Positions 31,710-41,545 of a DNA stretch of 64,000 nucleotides are shown here, piece by piece. How positions within the stretch are numbered: the first letter of the stretch is position 1; each line of letters starts with the position of its first letter. The stretch comes from Vulcanisaeta distributa JCM 11213 (GTDB lineage Archaea; Thermoproteota; Thermoprotei; Thermoproteales; Thermocladiaceae). The notes below the pieces were generated by a model. It made no database searches. It was not told the DNA's origin and worked only from the letters and a program-made list of their open reading frames with translations. The DNA lies in NCBI GenBank assembly GCA_001316125.1, contig BBCS01000001.1, positions 124,001-188,000 on the forward strand. Reading direction: 5' to 3'. The position numbers and the translations under genes are program-made.

Positions 31710-32203
31710 TCACTTACCCCCCCTTAACACCACACCCAGTATTAGGAGTATTACACCAACTATTACAAGGCCTATACTGACGATAGATGATAATACGAAG
31801 GGCACAAGCGTACTAACATTGATCGTGCCGTATGTATAATAGACAATCACATTCTCACTATAATTATTCACTATTGATAACATACCTGGGCTTGTCTCTG
31901 GTACGTATACGATCACGTATTGCCCATCAACACCCTTTGACTCTAACTGACCTGGTACTGACGCGACCACTTGTAGTGGTTTTCCTAAGGTATCATTATA
32001 GATAATCATTACTGCGACGCCATTTTCTGGAGCAGCGATTGTTATTGATGAGTTGGGTGGGACCAAGGTCTCATTACGTACCCCAGTAACTAGGCTTCAA
32101 CGCCACTTGTTATTCCTGAGCTTAAGTAAATGCCTATGAAGAATATGGCGATCCCAAGTACTATTAATACGCCACCCGTTATTAATAACCCCCCCTTCCT
32201 CAT
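31710..32203 (-). CDS. membrane protein with extracytoplasmic domain, frame broken
   Basis: The N-terminus is MRKGGLLITGGVLIVLGIAI, one membrane helix; the middle is a beta-rich extracytoplasmic segment (LVPPNSSITIAAPENGVAVM.., VVASVPGQLESKG); the C-terminus is a second helix LVPFVLSSIVSIGLVIVGVI ending in RGGK. A break at about 32090 splits the two parts. About 164 residues. This two-anchor layout is common among Thermoproteales surface proteins of unknown function. It is divergent from tmk. Confidence 0.65.
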
Positions 32204-32266
32204 TATCTCAATGCTGGGATGAATTATTTAATAAGTAATTCTCACTTTAATGGTTTAGGATTGGGC

Positions 32267-32866
32267 ATGTTCGTGGCTGTTGAGGGTATAGACGGTGTTG
32301 GTAAGTCAACGGTAATATCCATGTTAAGGAAGAAACTAGAGGAGAGTGGTTACAGGGTGTATACTACGGCTGAGCCCAGTCAATCACCCATTGGCAGGTT
32401 AATAAGGGATTGGCTCCTCAAGCCTGGTTCAAATGTGGCGCACCCGTCAATATTCGCACTCCTCTTTACAGCTGATAGGGTTCAGCATTATTATGGTGAG
32501 GTTAAGCCTATGCTCGATAACGGTTACTTAGTCATTACTGAGCGTTACATGGAGTCAACACTGGCGTATCAAGGTGCAATGGGACTGCAACAGGAGTGGT
32601 TAATGGAGCTTCATAGGTTTGTGCCTAAGCCTGACCTAACAATAATTCTTGATGCGCCCGTCGATACCGTGATTAGTAGGTTACGTAGTAGGCGTGAGCT
32701 TGAGGTTTTCGAGGTCAATAGAGAGTTCCTCATTAAGGTTAGGGAGATCTTGCTGAGGCGGGCATTAGTGAATAACTACCCAGTGGTTAATGCCAATAAG
32801 GACTTGGGCGCTGTCGTTGATGATGTTTACGGGTTAATAATTAATGCATTGAGGAGGGTAGCTTAA
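32267..32866 (+). CDS. tmk: thymidylate kinase
   Basis: Phosphorylates dTMP to dTDP. P-loop EGIDGVGKST at residues 6-15, the DRx motif in TADRVQHYY, ERYMESTLAYQG, and the lid-region RLRSRRELEVFE. The protein is intact, 199 residues from ATG 32267, which places VAVEGIDG directly after the start as in other archaeal TMPKs; an upstream ATG at 32219 would add 16 residues without similarity to the family. It precedes the moaC gene by 27 bases. Confidence 0.93.
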   Translation: MFVAVEGIDGVGKSTVISMLRKKLEESGYRVYTTAEPSQSPIGRLIRDWLLKPGSNVAHPSIFALLFTADRVQHYYGEVKPMLDNGYLVITERYMESTLAYQGAMGLQQEWLMELHRFVPKPDLTIILDAPVDTVISRLRSRRELEVFEVNREFLIKVREILLRRALVNNYPVVNANKDLGAVVDDVYGLIINALRRVA

Positions 32867-32893
32867 ATAGGCGTAATGTGATAATGCTTTGTT

Positions 32894-33879
32894 ATGTCTG
32901 TTAAGATGATCGACATCACGAGTAAGGAGCCTGTCTATAGGGAGGCCATCGCCACGGGCTTCCTGAGGGTTGACGAGGATACAATGGGTGAGCTAATGAA
33001 GACTGGCGTTAGTGGTCTTGGTAATGCCGCGGCGATAGCTAAAGTAACGGCGATAAACGCGACAAAGACTGCTTGGAAGTACGTACCACTCCTTCACCCA
33101 GTGCCGATTACGTACATTGAGGCCAGGGTACGCTATGAAAAGGATGGAATTAGAATGGCGGTGTTGGCTAGGACGAAGGCTCAGACGGGCGTTGAGATGG
33201 ATGCGTTGTTCGGCCTATTCACGGGTTTACTGGCTGCGTGGAACACGATTAAGGGGTGTAGTAGGACATGTATTCCTGAGTGGGTCACAAACTTCATGGG
33301 CAAGCAAGTGCAGACCTGCGGTTCCAGCCGTGTTGATGGTATGTTCGACATTAAAGTCGTTAGTAAGGTTAAGTCTGAGGATGGGGGTAAGTCTATCACT
33401 AAGTGACTTTGAGGATAATACCGGCGGTTCACCTGTGGTGACCATGTTCGATGTGACCACGGAACCAACTTACTATGGCGAGGCGTCGGCAAGGGGCTTC
33501 ATAAAGCTTAGAGGGTACGATTGAGTTGATTAGGCAGGGTAAGGTGGAGAAGGGTGACGTAGTGACGGTTGCAAAGACAGCCTCAATAATGGCCACTAAG
33601 AGGACCTGGGAGGTTTTACCGCTCGTGCACCTTAATTACATTACATACGTTAATACCGATGTTAAGGTTGTTGAGGATGGGGGGGTTGAGATCACCGTGG
33701 ACACACGCAACGTGTCAAACACGGGCTCTGCCATGGAGGCTGTGTTCGCCGTTGGTGTTGGCTTATTGACTGTTTGGGATATGGTTAAGAAGTATGAGAA
33801 GGATGAGAATGGTCAATACCCATACACCGTGATAAGGGAGGTTAAGGTATTGAAGGCTCTTAAGACGCCTGCAGTTTAA
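32894..33879 (+). CDS. moaC: double-domain MoaC (cyclic pyranopterin monophosphate synthase), frame broken
   Basis: Two MoaC domains in tandem. Domain 1 has MIDITSKEPVYREAIATGFL, VPLLHPVPITYIEARV and the signature AQTGVEMDALFGLF. Domain 2 has MFDVTTEPTYYGEASARGFI, VLPLVHLNYITYVNTDVKV and SNTGSAMEAVFAVGVGLLTV, so the HP and GVEM residues are altered. A G5 at 33383, where four G are expected, would fuse them; otherwise domain 1 stops at 33406. A second break lies near 33515. MoaC makes cPMP for molybdopterin, needed by NarG here. Domain 2 may be structural. Confidence 0.8.
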
Positions 33880-34571
33880 GCGTAGACCTCACTTATTACC
33901 TTCTCAACCTCCTCAACGTCCTTAACCGTGTCCACTGACTTCCAATAAACATCCCTATAAATGACGCCCCCCCTAATCCTCCTCTCACTCGCCAGTTTTG
34001 GGAATGCCGTAACCTCAATATCACCCTTATCAGGCAGGTACTTGAATATGTCCTTAGTGAATGCGTAAACACCCGCGTTTATTAAATAATCAAGTAATGG
34101 TTTCTCCCTGAACTCCGTTATAAATCCCTCACGATCAACATGGACGATTCCGTAGGGACTCCTCATGGGGGACTAGGGCTATTGTTGATATGACATTACT
34201 ACTTAATTGCTCTATTAATGGCTTAATTGATAGGTTTGTTATTATATCTCCATTAAGCACTATGAATACCTCATCCTCAAGGAACTTCATAGCATTCTTA
34301 ATTGCACCACCAGTTCCCAGAGGCTCCTCCTCAACACTGTAGAATAGCCTAACGCCAAACCTAGAGCCATCACCCATAACCTCAAAGACCTTAGTCCTCA
34401 GGTAACCAACTGCGAGGACTATGTCCTTAATACCCTGCCTACTGAGCCACTCAATTTGCCATTGAAGTATTGGTTTACCACCAACCTCAATGAGTGGTTT
34501 TGGTCTATCCAGCGTCAATGGTTGAAGTCTCTTCCCAAAGCCCCCCCTGCCAGGATTAATGCCCTAACCAT
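33876..34571 (-). CDS. sugar-phosphate nucleotidyltransferase, frame broken
   Basis: An NTP-transferase of the glucose-1-phosphate thymidylyl/uridylyl or mannose-1-phosphate guanylyl type. It starts with the loop ALILAGGFGKRLQPLTLDRP (restored across a G7 near 34548), then KPLIEVGGKPILQWQIEWLS, EEPLGTGGAIKNAM and VLNGDIITNL. The second part has SPYGIVHVDREGFITEFREK and NAGVYAFTKDIF. A further break lies at about 34165. About 230 residues, the short form without a C-terminal left-handed beta-helix. The nucleotide and sugar are not determined. Confidence 0.87.
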
Positions 34572-34668
34572 TAACTGGGAATTTAAATTAGCCCTATTAA
34601 TGCATTAAGCACCATAAACCTGCATTTAAAGTTAAATTTATTAACTTAAACTCTAAGTTTAAGGGCAT

Positions 34669-35337
34669 ATGATCGATAAGGCATTAGAATTGCTTAGACA
34701 GGGCAGGATAATATTCATACATGACTCCGATGACAGGGAGAATGAGGTTGATGCAGTGATCAGGGCTGACCACGTAACGCCATCAATAATTACCTGGATG
34801 AGAAAAAACGCGGGTGGTTTAATATGCTTCGTGACGGAGGACTCAATAGGTAAGCATTTAGGTCTTGACTTTATGAGTGATTTATTACGTAAGATAGGCT
34901 TTAATGGATTAGTTAAGAGGCCTGGCTATGGTGACGACCCGGCATTCTCAATATACGTCAATCATGTGAAGACAATAACGGGTATTAGGGATAGGGATAG
35001 GGCATTAACAATTACTAGGCTCGCCGATGTTGTTAAGATGATCAATGAGGGTAAAGTAATTGATGCCCGCAAGGTCTTCTATGAGGAGTTTTACGCACCA
35101 GGTCATGTACCAATACTCCTAGGGAGAATTGGGCGTAGGTTTGGGCATACCGAGTTGTCCCTGATGCTATCGAAGATTGCTGGAATACCGCCGGCTCTAG
35201 TGATAGTTGAAATGCTTAGTGATGACGGTGAGGCGTTAAGTAAGGCTATTGTTAATAAGATAGCTAATGAATTAGGTACGGTGCTTGTAAGTGGTGACGA
35301 AATAATCAGTGAAGCTAAGAGGCGTGGAATTATTTAA
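34669..35337 (+). CDS. ribB: 3,4-dihydroxy-2-butanone-4-phosphate synthase
   Basis: Makes the four-carbon precursor of riboflavin from ribulose 5-phosphate. The protein is intact, 222 residues, with IFIHDSDDRENEVDAVIRAD near the start (the acidic loop that binds Mg2+), then SIYVNHVKTITGIRDRDRAL and the phosphate/substrate region RFGHTELSLMLSKIAG. A TATA-like TTTATTAACTTAAA precedes the start ATG by about 25 bases. The following 230 bases (35338-35570) are AT-rich and without a gene. Confidence 0.93.
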   Translation: MIDKALELLRQGRIIFIHDSDDRENEVDAVIRADHVTPSIITWMRKNAGGLICFVTEDSIGKHLGLDFMSDLLRKIGFNGLVKRPGYGDDPAFSIYVNHVKTITGIRDRDRALTITRLADVVKMINEGKVIDARKVFYEEFYAPGHVPILLGRIGRRFGHTELSLMLSKIAGIPPALVIVEMLSDDGEALSKAIVNKIANELGTVLVSGDEIISEAKRRGII

Positions 35338-35570
35338 ATAAATATATTTGAATAATAATCTATGTAATAGAATAATCGTATTAACTCACGTATTACTAAT
35401 ATACCTCCTGCCTTGATATTGTTTAATCCAAACTTGTCATAATTATCATAAAATTTGATATTAGTAAGGAAATTATGTGAGATTTAGCGTATTGAGACCG
35501 ATATATTCGTCCGTTGCATTTCCAAGCGATGTTTTTAAATACTCCCGAATCAATGAACCTATTGACCAGT

Positions 35571-35762
35571 ATGGTTACGCTTGAGGATCTGGCTAAGAGG
35601 GAGTATGATGTTGAGGGTAGGAGGTTGAGGCCTACGAAGGTTTGGAAGGTTCAGCCTAAGGGTAGGAAGGGCTTTGTAATGGCGTTGTTCAAGACACCAG
35701 ACGGAAAAACAGTCAGAAAAGTAATAGCAAAAGTAGACGAACAAGGAAACATAATAACCTAA
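35571..35762 (+). CDS. cren7: Cren7-family chromatin protein
   Basis: A 63-residue basic protein with the Cren7 SH3-like core [20 protein letters not shown] followed by [10 protein letters not shown]. Cren7 binds the DNA minor groove and is widespread in Crenarchaeota. The N-terminus [20 protein letters not shown] differs from the Sulfolobus protein, and the tail [11 protein letters not shown] is a little longer. TTTTTAAATAC about 40 bases upstream serves as TATA box, so ATG 35571 or TTG 35562 is the start. Confidence 0.82.
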   Translation: MVTLEDLAKREYDVEGRRLRPTKVWKVQPKGRKGFVMALFKTPDGKTVRKVIAKVDEQGNIIT

Positions 35763-35838
35763 GGCACATAATAGCATTAAAATTAACCCATAAAAACCAT
35801 ACATTTTTCCTTTTATTTTTCTAAGAAACCATATTAAT

Positions 35839-36174
35839 ATGAACTGCTGGCTGGTCCTTATTGGAGATTGCTCAAGACCATGTAATTGCACAAGTGAACA
35901 CCCACTGGTATTAAGTTCAAATCCTGGTATTACTAAGGATGATGGCATAATTATTGTAGATGAAAAGACAAGGATTCCTTGCTGTATAGCAATAATTAGT
36001 GGTGTCAAATCCTTAAAAATAAATGGAGAAATAAGGATATACGTTTATTTAAAGGACTGCGATGTCCCTAGTGAGGATAATATAGATAAGATTATGAAGA
36101 TCATAAGATCTCTGGGTTATACGATTAAGATTACGAGTATTGATCAAAGCCTATGTATAAAGCATCGAATTTAA
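35839..36174 (+). CDS. cysteine-rich hypothetical protein
   Basis: A 111-residue unrecognised protein. The N-terminal half has several cysteines: NCWLVLIGDCSRPCNC and RIPCC, which could bind a metal or iron-sulfur cluster. The C-terminal half (KINGEIRIYVYLKDCDVPSE, DKIMKIIRSLGYTIKITSID) looks like an alpha/beta fold. It is AT-rich and free of long G runs. The downstream gap to tRNA-Arg (36175-36281) has no gene. Confidence 0.55.
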   Translation: MNCWLVLIGDCSRPCNCTSEHPLVLSSNPGITKDDGIIIVDEKTRIPCCIAIISGVKSLKINGEIRIYVYLKDCDVPSEDNIDKIMKIIRSLGYTIKITSIDQSLCIKHRI

Positions 36175-36281
36175 CTGAATTAAAATACCATATAATAGCT
36201 AAGGATGGAAATCAATGAATTATAAGTCCTTAAATAAATATCGATGTTCTATCGCATTCAATGAAGCAGAATTATCGATGA

Positions 36282-36361
36282 TGGCGGCCCCCCCGGTGGG
36301 ATTTGAACCCACGACCTACGGCTCCGAAGGCCGCCGCTCTTCCTGACTGAGCTACGGGGCC
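36282..36361 (-). tRNA. tRNA-Arg (anticodon UCG)
   Basis: The acceptor 5' half is GGCCCCG, the D arm GCTC..GAGC, the anticodon stem GCGGC/GCCGT with loop CTTCGGA (anticodon TCG, Arg), and the T arm GTGGG TTCAAAT CCCAC. The 3' acceptor half should be CGGGGCC but reads CG with seven G then CC, three too many, so the stem cannot pair as written. Discriminator G and CCA follow. It provides clear evidence that G4 is recorded as G7 in this sequence. Confidence 0.93.
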
Positions 36362-36413
36362 GTAATATTTATTCTCACTTTTCCCTTTTATTTTTTAGGC
36401 GTATCTATGGATC

Positions 36414-37479
36414 TTACGGTATTACCTCTGTTGAGTCTAGCACTGGGTCGTACATCAACTCATTACCATTAATAATGCCTTTCTTGATGAGTTCCTTAAT
36501 CCTGGGCGCTATTGACAGTACTGCCTTTATAGTCTCCCTGGTCACGTAATCCACGGCTTCGACACCATCCCGACCCAGTACCTCTCACCCTCCATTAATG
36601 CATATAGGCACCTACCACCACAATAAGGTCTAAACTCGCAGTTCATGCATGTCTCAGGCAAACTCATCTTCATTAGTTTAAATCCATTATTAACACCTCC
36701 AAGGACCGCCCATTGCTCCCTAACAGCTATTGGGCATGCCAATACCCTGCCATCTGTCGATACCGCAACTGCCCTATAACCTGCACCGCATGGCGGCCCT
36801 TCATACGGCTTAAATAAGTATGCACTTAATATGCCGAGTATCGGCACTATACCTAATATCTTACCCTCCTCAGCATTCCTCAGGAATAAACTCACTAATT
36901 TCTTAATACCTGGCAGGTAACTGCTGTTAGTCCATGCCCTGACATCCCATTTATTGGTCCATATCACGTTCAACTGCCAATGAACATAATCAAAGCCAAG
37001 ACCTAGCAGGTGCGTGACATCCTCATATATGTCTGTTAACTCCGTAACCGTCATCCTAGCAATGATCCTCCTAACACCCATATTCCTTAAGTAATTGAGC
37101 GCATTAATAACAGCCCTATAAACACCCCCCCTACCCCCCCTATTGGCATCGGTAACGCTTTCCCTACCATCAATGGATAGTAAAACTACATCCATCCTCT
37201 TCCAATAGTCCCTGGGCAGTAAATTAACAAGGGTACCATTAGTCTGAATCCCAAACCTCCTTGCCTTAATATTATCCATGACCCACATTATGAAGCGTGG
37301 ATTGAGCAGTGGTTCACCGCCGTAAAAAATCACCGTGGCATCCACATCACCCTCAATCAACCGTTTCAGTCTGTTAACATCATAAGTCACCCTCCAAGGT
37401 ACAACGTGTGTTCAAAGGATCCTCCGCAGTACGAGCACTTAAGGTTGCATGCGCCTGTTGTAAATAGAAGCCACAGCAT
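36414..37479 (-). CDS. radical SAM/SPASM-domain protein, possible AF1577-type peptide-modifying enzyme, frame broken
   Basis: The radical SAM motif is [12 protein letters not shown] near residue 9, then [18 protein letters not shown]. The C-terminal SPASM cysteines are at [22 protein letters not shown] and [18 protein letters not shown]. The start [15 protein letters not shown] and the overall layout resemble the archaeal AF1577 family, predicted to modify peptides. Breaks are near 37410 and near 36565; the tail reads to a TAA at 36414. About 355 residues. No obvious precursor peptide gene is beside it. Confidence 0.8.
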
Positions 37480-37553
37480 CCTTAACACCCTTATTAATTT
37501 TGGTCGCTCATGCTCAGAATGCTTTTAAAACTAGTACCTGTTATTGCTAATTG

Positions 37554-38740
37554 ATGGACATACTCACGATTTTGCTGCAGGTACTACTGCAGACTGGATT
37601 AAGTAATCAGAGTAGTTTCTGGAGCTTTATCTCCACGATAATTTGGCTAATAGTATTCGTACTACTCCTCACACCTTACTTCCAGAATTACATGGCAATA
37701 ATGTGGTACTCATACAGCGTGGGAAATTTCCTCACTAGCCTAAGTAGGTTAATAACAAATAATGTTAACCTAGTTATTAACCATATTAACCAACTATTAA
37801 AGTCAAACGGCTCATCCCAATCAACGAATAAGAGTTTGATTGAGAAAACTATACAAGACCTCATGGAGTTCGTGGTTATAGAACCCGTTAGTGCTGAACC
37901 CACAGGATTAATGAGGACTCTTAAATTGCTCGTGACCTCCTATAATGAAAAACTTGAGGACTCAATAAAGACTTTACTGCCAAATATCGATAGGCCCCCC
38001 CTTGTTCAGAATGTTGTTGATGCTGTTGATGGTTTAAGGGAATTGAATTACATATATAAAGTGATTATGCATTATTATAGGTTGAGTAATAAGTATAAGA
38101 ATCCGTACTTAATGATGCAGGTATACATGTTATTACCAATCATTAGGGAGTATGTTAATGCATTAAATGGTGCAATAACAACATTTCTAAAGGGTCAGCC
38201 AGTTGGTGATGCGGCGGGTCCATTAACAGCATATAGATTCATGAGGAGCTGCTTAGGTTTAACGGAGCTTACGCATAACATTAAGGACACATACATAGGG
38301 CTTTGTGATTTTGAGGGTAGGAGGATTTACGTGATTAAGGCTAGGCCCCCCCGGAGGCACTGTTGGTAATCTTGATGATGGCATAATATACTTAATAGAG
38401 AGGGTTGGTGTTAAGCCGAGGATGATAATAACCGTGGACGCAGCCTCAAGTTTGAGGGTGAGAAGACAGGGTCAATAGCGGAGGGTATTGGCGTTGCATG
38501 GGTGGTATTGGCGTTGAGAGGTTTAACATAGAAAGGACCGCCAGTAAGTATGGAATACCTCTCTACGCAATACTCATTAAGATGGGTTTACCTGAGGCGT
38601 TGTCGGCAATGACTAAGGACATTGAAGGTGCAGTTAATGAGGCTGTGGAGAGGGTTAAGAGGGTTATTAGGGAGAGTGTTAGGGAGGGTGAGGAGGTAAT
38701 ACTCATTGGTGTTGGTAATACTGGTGGTGTTGCTCAGTAA
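37554..38740 (+). CDS. DUF1512 family protein, frame broken
   Basis: An archaeal protein with an N-terminal membrane helix (FWSFISTIIWLIVFVLLLTP) and a large cytoplasmic part. Blocks include IEPVSAEPTGLMRTLKLLV, CDFEGRRIYVIKARPP and a C-terminal EEVILIGVGNTGGVAQ, typical of DUF1512. Breaks lie at the C7 near 38350 and around 38450-38500 (VDAALKFEGEKTGSIAEG expected). About 393 residues. Conserved gene of unknown function in many archaea; it forms a small run with the zinc-ribbon gene and asnS. Confidence 0.85.
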
Positions 38741-38779
38741 GTAAGTAATTTATTTAAATTCTCAATTCTCACATGCGCG

Positions 38780-39110
38780 GTGAGTTTCGAGTATTACTAC
38801 ATAACCGTGGTGAGCCTGGTAATATTCGTAGTGGCACTGCTAATTGGGCTAATAATGAACAATAGGTATTACAAGGCAATAAGTGAGGCACTTATGCAGG
38901 TTAAGGAGGTGGAATCAAAGGGTCCGCCGACGATGACAAGCGGTGATTTCGAAGTTCTAATGTGTCCCCCCGTTGTGGTTATTCCAAGACAATACCGTAT
39001 AGGTTGGGGATTATGTTGGTAAGGTTGTTGATGAGACATGTCCCAATGATGGTGAGAAATTAATTGTACATGCAATATATTCCTCAAGGCCTGTCGAGCA
39101 GTATTCATGA
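38780..39110 (+). CDS. membrane-anchored zinc-ribbon protein, frame broken
   Basis: A small protein with an N-terminal membrane helix (YYYITVVSLVIFVVALLIGL) followed by a short coiled segment and a zinc ribbon. As written the frame breaks at a C6 near 38967; with four C it reads FEVLMCPRCGYSKTIPYRVG and then VVDETCPNDGEKLIVHAIY, giving two CxxC-like knuckles (CPRC, CPND). A second lost G is near 39005. About 110 residues. Start GTG 38780. Role unknown. Confidence 0.7.
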
Positions 39111-39176
39111 AGATAAGCTTTATAACTGGTTGGCTTGTTACAAGATTCGTGACCCATTTTAATAGGGAATAAGGTT

Positions 39177-40485
39177 ATGAGTATAAAAGATGTTTTTAGC
39201 CTAAACGAGGGTGCTGAGGTTACAATAAGGGGGGGTTGGGTCTATAGGAAGAGGGAATTGAAGGATAAGATATTCCTCGTAGTCAGGGATGGCAGTGGCA
39301 TAGTACAGACCGTCATTAATAAGTCCGACTCCGATACGGCGGGTATAGCGTCTAAATTAAACATAGAATCATCACTTATGTTAACAGGCATCGTTAAGAA
39401 GGAGCCGCGAGCACCAGGCGGCGCCGAGGTTCATGTTAGGAGTATTGATTGGTATTACATTGGTGATCCATTCCCAATAAATGAGGATGCGGCTAAGGCG
39501 GATAGTGAGTATTTGCTTGATGTTAGGCATTTATGGATTAGGAGTAGGAGGATGTGGGCTATTCTTAGGGTTAGACATACGGTGTTTGGCGCAATTCATG
39601 AGTTCTTCAGATCTAGGGGGGGTTACTACGAGGTTCAGGGGGGGCCGATGTTTGTGTCAGCGGCTGTCGAGGGTGGTGCCACGTTATTCCCCCGTCAAGT
39701 ACTTTGATAGGGAGGACGTATATCTAACGCAATCATCTCAATTCTACCTTGAGGTTTTGATTTACACCCTTGAGAAAGTTTACACGGTAGCGCCAAGCTT
39801 TAGGCTGAGCCTTCAAGGACTAGGAGACATCTGACAGAGTTTTGGCATGCCGAGGCTGAGGAGGCTTGGCTTCAATTCGACGGCTTGCTCAACCTGCTTG
39901 AGGACTTAATCACGTACATTGTTAATAAGGTCCTCGAGGAGAGGCAGGACGAGTTGAAATTATTGAATAGAGATACGAAGATTCTGGAGAATGTAAAGCC
40001 GCCATTCTATAGGGTCAGCTATGACGAGGCAATCGAGATTCTTAAGTCTAAGGGGGGGTTGAACATTAAGTGGGGGGGTGACGACATTGGGGGGGCTGAT
40101 GAGGAGAGGGTATTGACAATGCAGTTCGACAAGCCAATCCTCTTACATCACTTCCCTGAGCAGGTTAAGGCCTTCTATCATAGGAATGATCCAAGCAGGC
40201 CAGAGACAACCCTGAGTGTAGATGTACTTGCGCCAGAGGGTTATGGGGGAGATCGTTGGTGGTGGAGAGCGTATTTATGACTATGAGGAATTACTTGGTA
40301 AGATTAAGAAGTTTGGACTTAAGCCTGAGGATTATGATTGGTACCTGGATCTGAGGAGATATGGCTCGGTGCCGCATGCAGGCTTTGGGCTTGGTGTTGA
40401 TAGGCTGGTTATGTGGGTTTGCGGTCTTGATCATATAAGGGATGCATTACCATTTCCAAGGGACATAAGGCGCGTTAAACCATAA
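39177..40485 (+). CDS. asnS: asparaginyl-tRNA synthetase, frame broken
   Basis: A class IIb aminoacyl-tRNA synthetase. The N-terminal OB fold starts [20 protein letters not shown]; the catalytic core shows motif 1 around [18 protein letters not shown], motif 2 [20 protein letters not shown] and motif 3 [20 protein letters not shown]. The [10 protein letters not shown] form fits AsnRS rather than AspRS. Pieces 39177-39707, 39705-39834, 39834-40260 and 40222-40485 are broken at C/G runs near 39692 and 40246 and near 39810. About 435 residues, a normal length. Several G7 runs add extra Gly. Confidence 0.9.
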
Positions 40486-40505
40486 CGTGTAAGTGATGAT
40501 TCAAA

Positions 40506-41088
40506 ATGGTTCGGTTACTAGTAACTGGTTCGCCAGGGGGGGTTGGGAAGACCACAGTGGCGGTAGAGCTTTCGAAAGTATTCAATGCGGTGTTGGTGGA
40601 TATAAATGAGGTCATAAAACCCCCTCCTTAAGTGGGACCCTAAGCTACTCACTAATTACGTAATAGATGAGGGAAAGGCACGTGAATTAATCGCGAGAAA
40701 ATTGAGTGGCTTACAGTCTTACATAATCGATACGGTAGCCATAAACCTAATTGATAGGTCATTAATTGATTGGTGCATCGTACTTAGGCTTAATCCCACT
40801 GAGTTGATGCGCAGATTGTTAATGAGAAATTGGCCTAGGTGTAAGGTTGTTGAGAATGTACTTGCGGAGGTCGTTAGTTCCTCATTAAGCATGGCCATTG
40901 ACCTATTCGGTAGAGATAAGGTGATTGAGGTTGATGCAACAGGTAGGGATGTCCAGGATATTGTTAAGTACATAGTTAATCATGTATTAAGTGGTAATAG
41001 CGTTATTGGTGTGGTTGATTGGCTTGATGTGCTTGATACGGATTTCCTGATAGGCCTTAGTAAGGAGATGGATGGGTGCCAGGCTTAG
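40506..41088 (+). CDS. AK6/Fap7-type adenylate kinase-like protein, frame broken
   Basis: P-loop LVTGSPGVGKTT (with an extra Gly from a G7 at 40537), followed by VLVDINEVIKPLLKWDPKL after correcting a C5 near 40621, then SYIIDTVAINLIDRSLIDW, VLRLNPTELMRRLLMRNWP and NVLAEVVSSSLS. These match archaeal AK6/Fap7 proteins, which have adenylate kinase/ATPase activity and help mature the small ribosomal subunit. About 193 residues. The stop overlaps the convergent hypothetical gene by 4 bases. Confidence 0.85.
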
Positions 41089-41474
41089 TGGTCTGTGTAC
41101 TTTATGCTTCTCATTAGTCTCTTAATCTCGAACATGAATAGTCTATTCCAGCCAATGTTCTCGAGCCTCTTAACGATGCTCCTAAGCGTGCCAGCCCTAA
41201 GACTTACGAGTAATACCTTACCAACGCGTTTACCCTGCATGAAGAATCTAATGAGTACTAGTCTCTCATTCTCATACTCAAAGACGTAGTCCTTTATTGT
41301 CCTATACTTACCAAGTGTGTCTCCAAACTCCTCCTCAGCCATGTCGAGGTACGTGGCTAGGTCTGGGTCAATCTCCATGTACTCAAGCCTATGTAAGCCG
41401 GCATTCTCAAGGTCGAGGATGGCCACATCAAGGTCCTTGTTAACCTCAAATATGGCAATGCCGTAAATACGCAT
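41085..41474 (-). CDS. conserved hypothetical protein
   Basis: An intact 129-residue protein from ATG 41474 (MRIYGIAIFEVNKDLDVAIL). Mixed alpha/beta, charged, with no membrane segment or cysteine motif. The middle EEFGDTLGKYRTIKDYVFEY and the tail IGWNRLFMFEIKRLMRSIKY are not recognised. An upstream ATG at 41525 is possible but lies in AT-rich, promoter-like sequence. No function can be assigned. Confidence 0.65.
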   Translation of the reverse strand: MRIYGIAIFEVNKDLDVAILDLENAGLHRLEYMEIDPDLATYLDMAEEEFGDTLGKYRTIKDYVFEYENERLVLIRFFMQGKRVGKVLLVSLRAGTLRSIVKRLENIGWNRLFMFEIKRLMRSIKYTDH

Positions 41475-41545
41475 TTCAATCCCCCATGTCAAGGCAGTAC
41501 TATGCTTTAAAAACATTTTGTCCAATAATTATTGAAAAAACAGAG

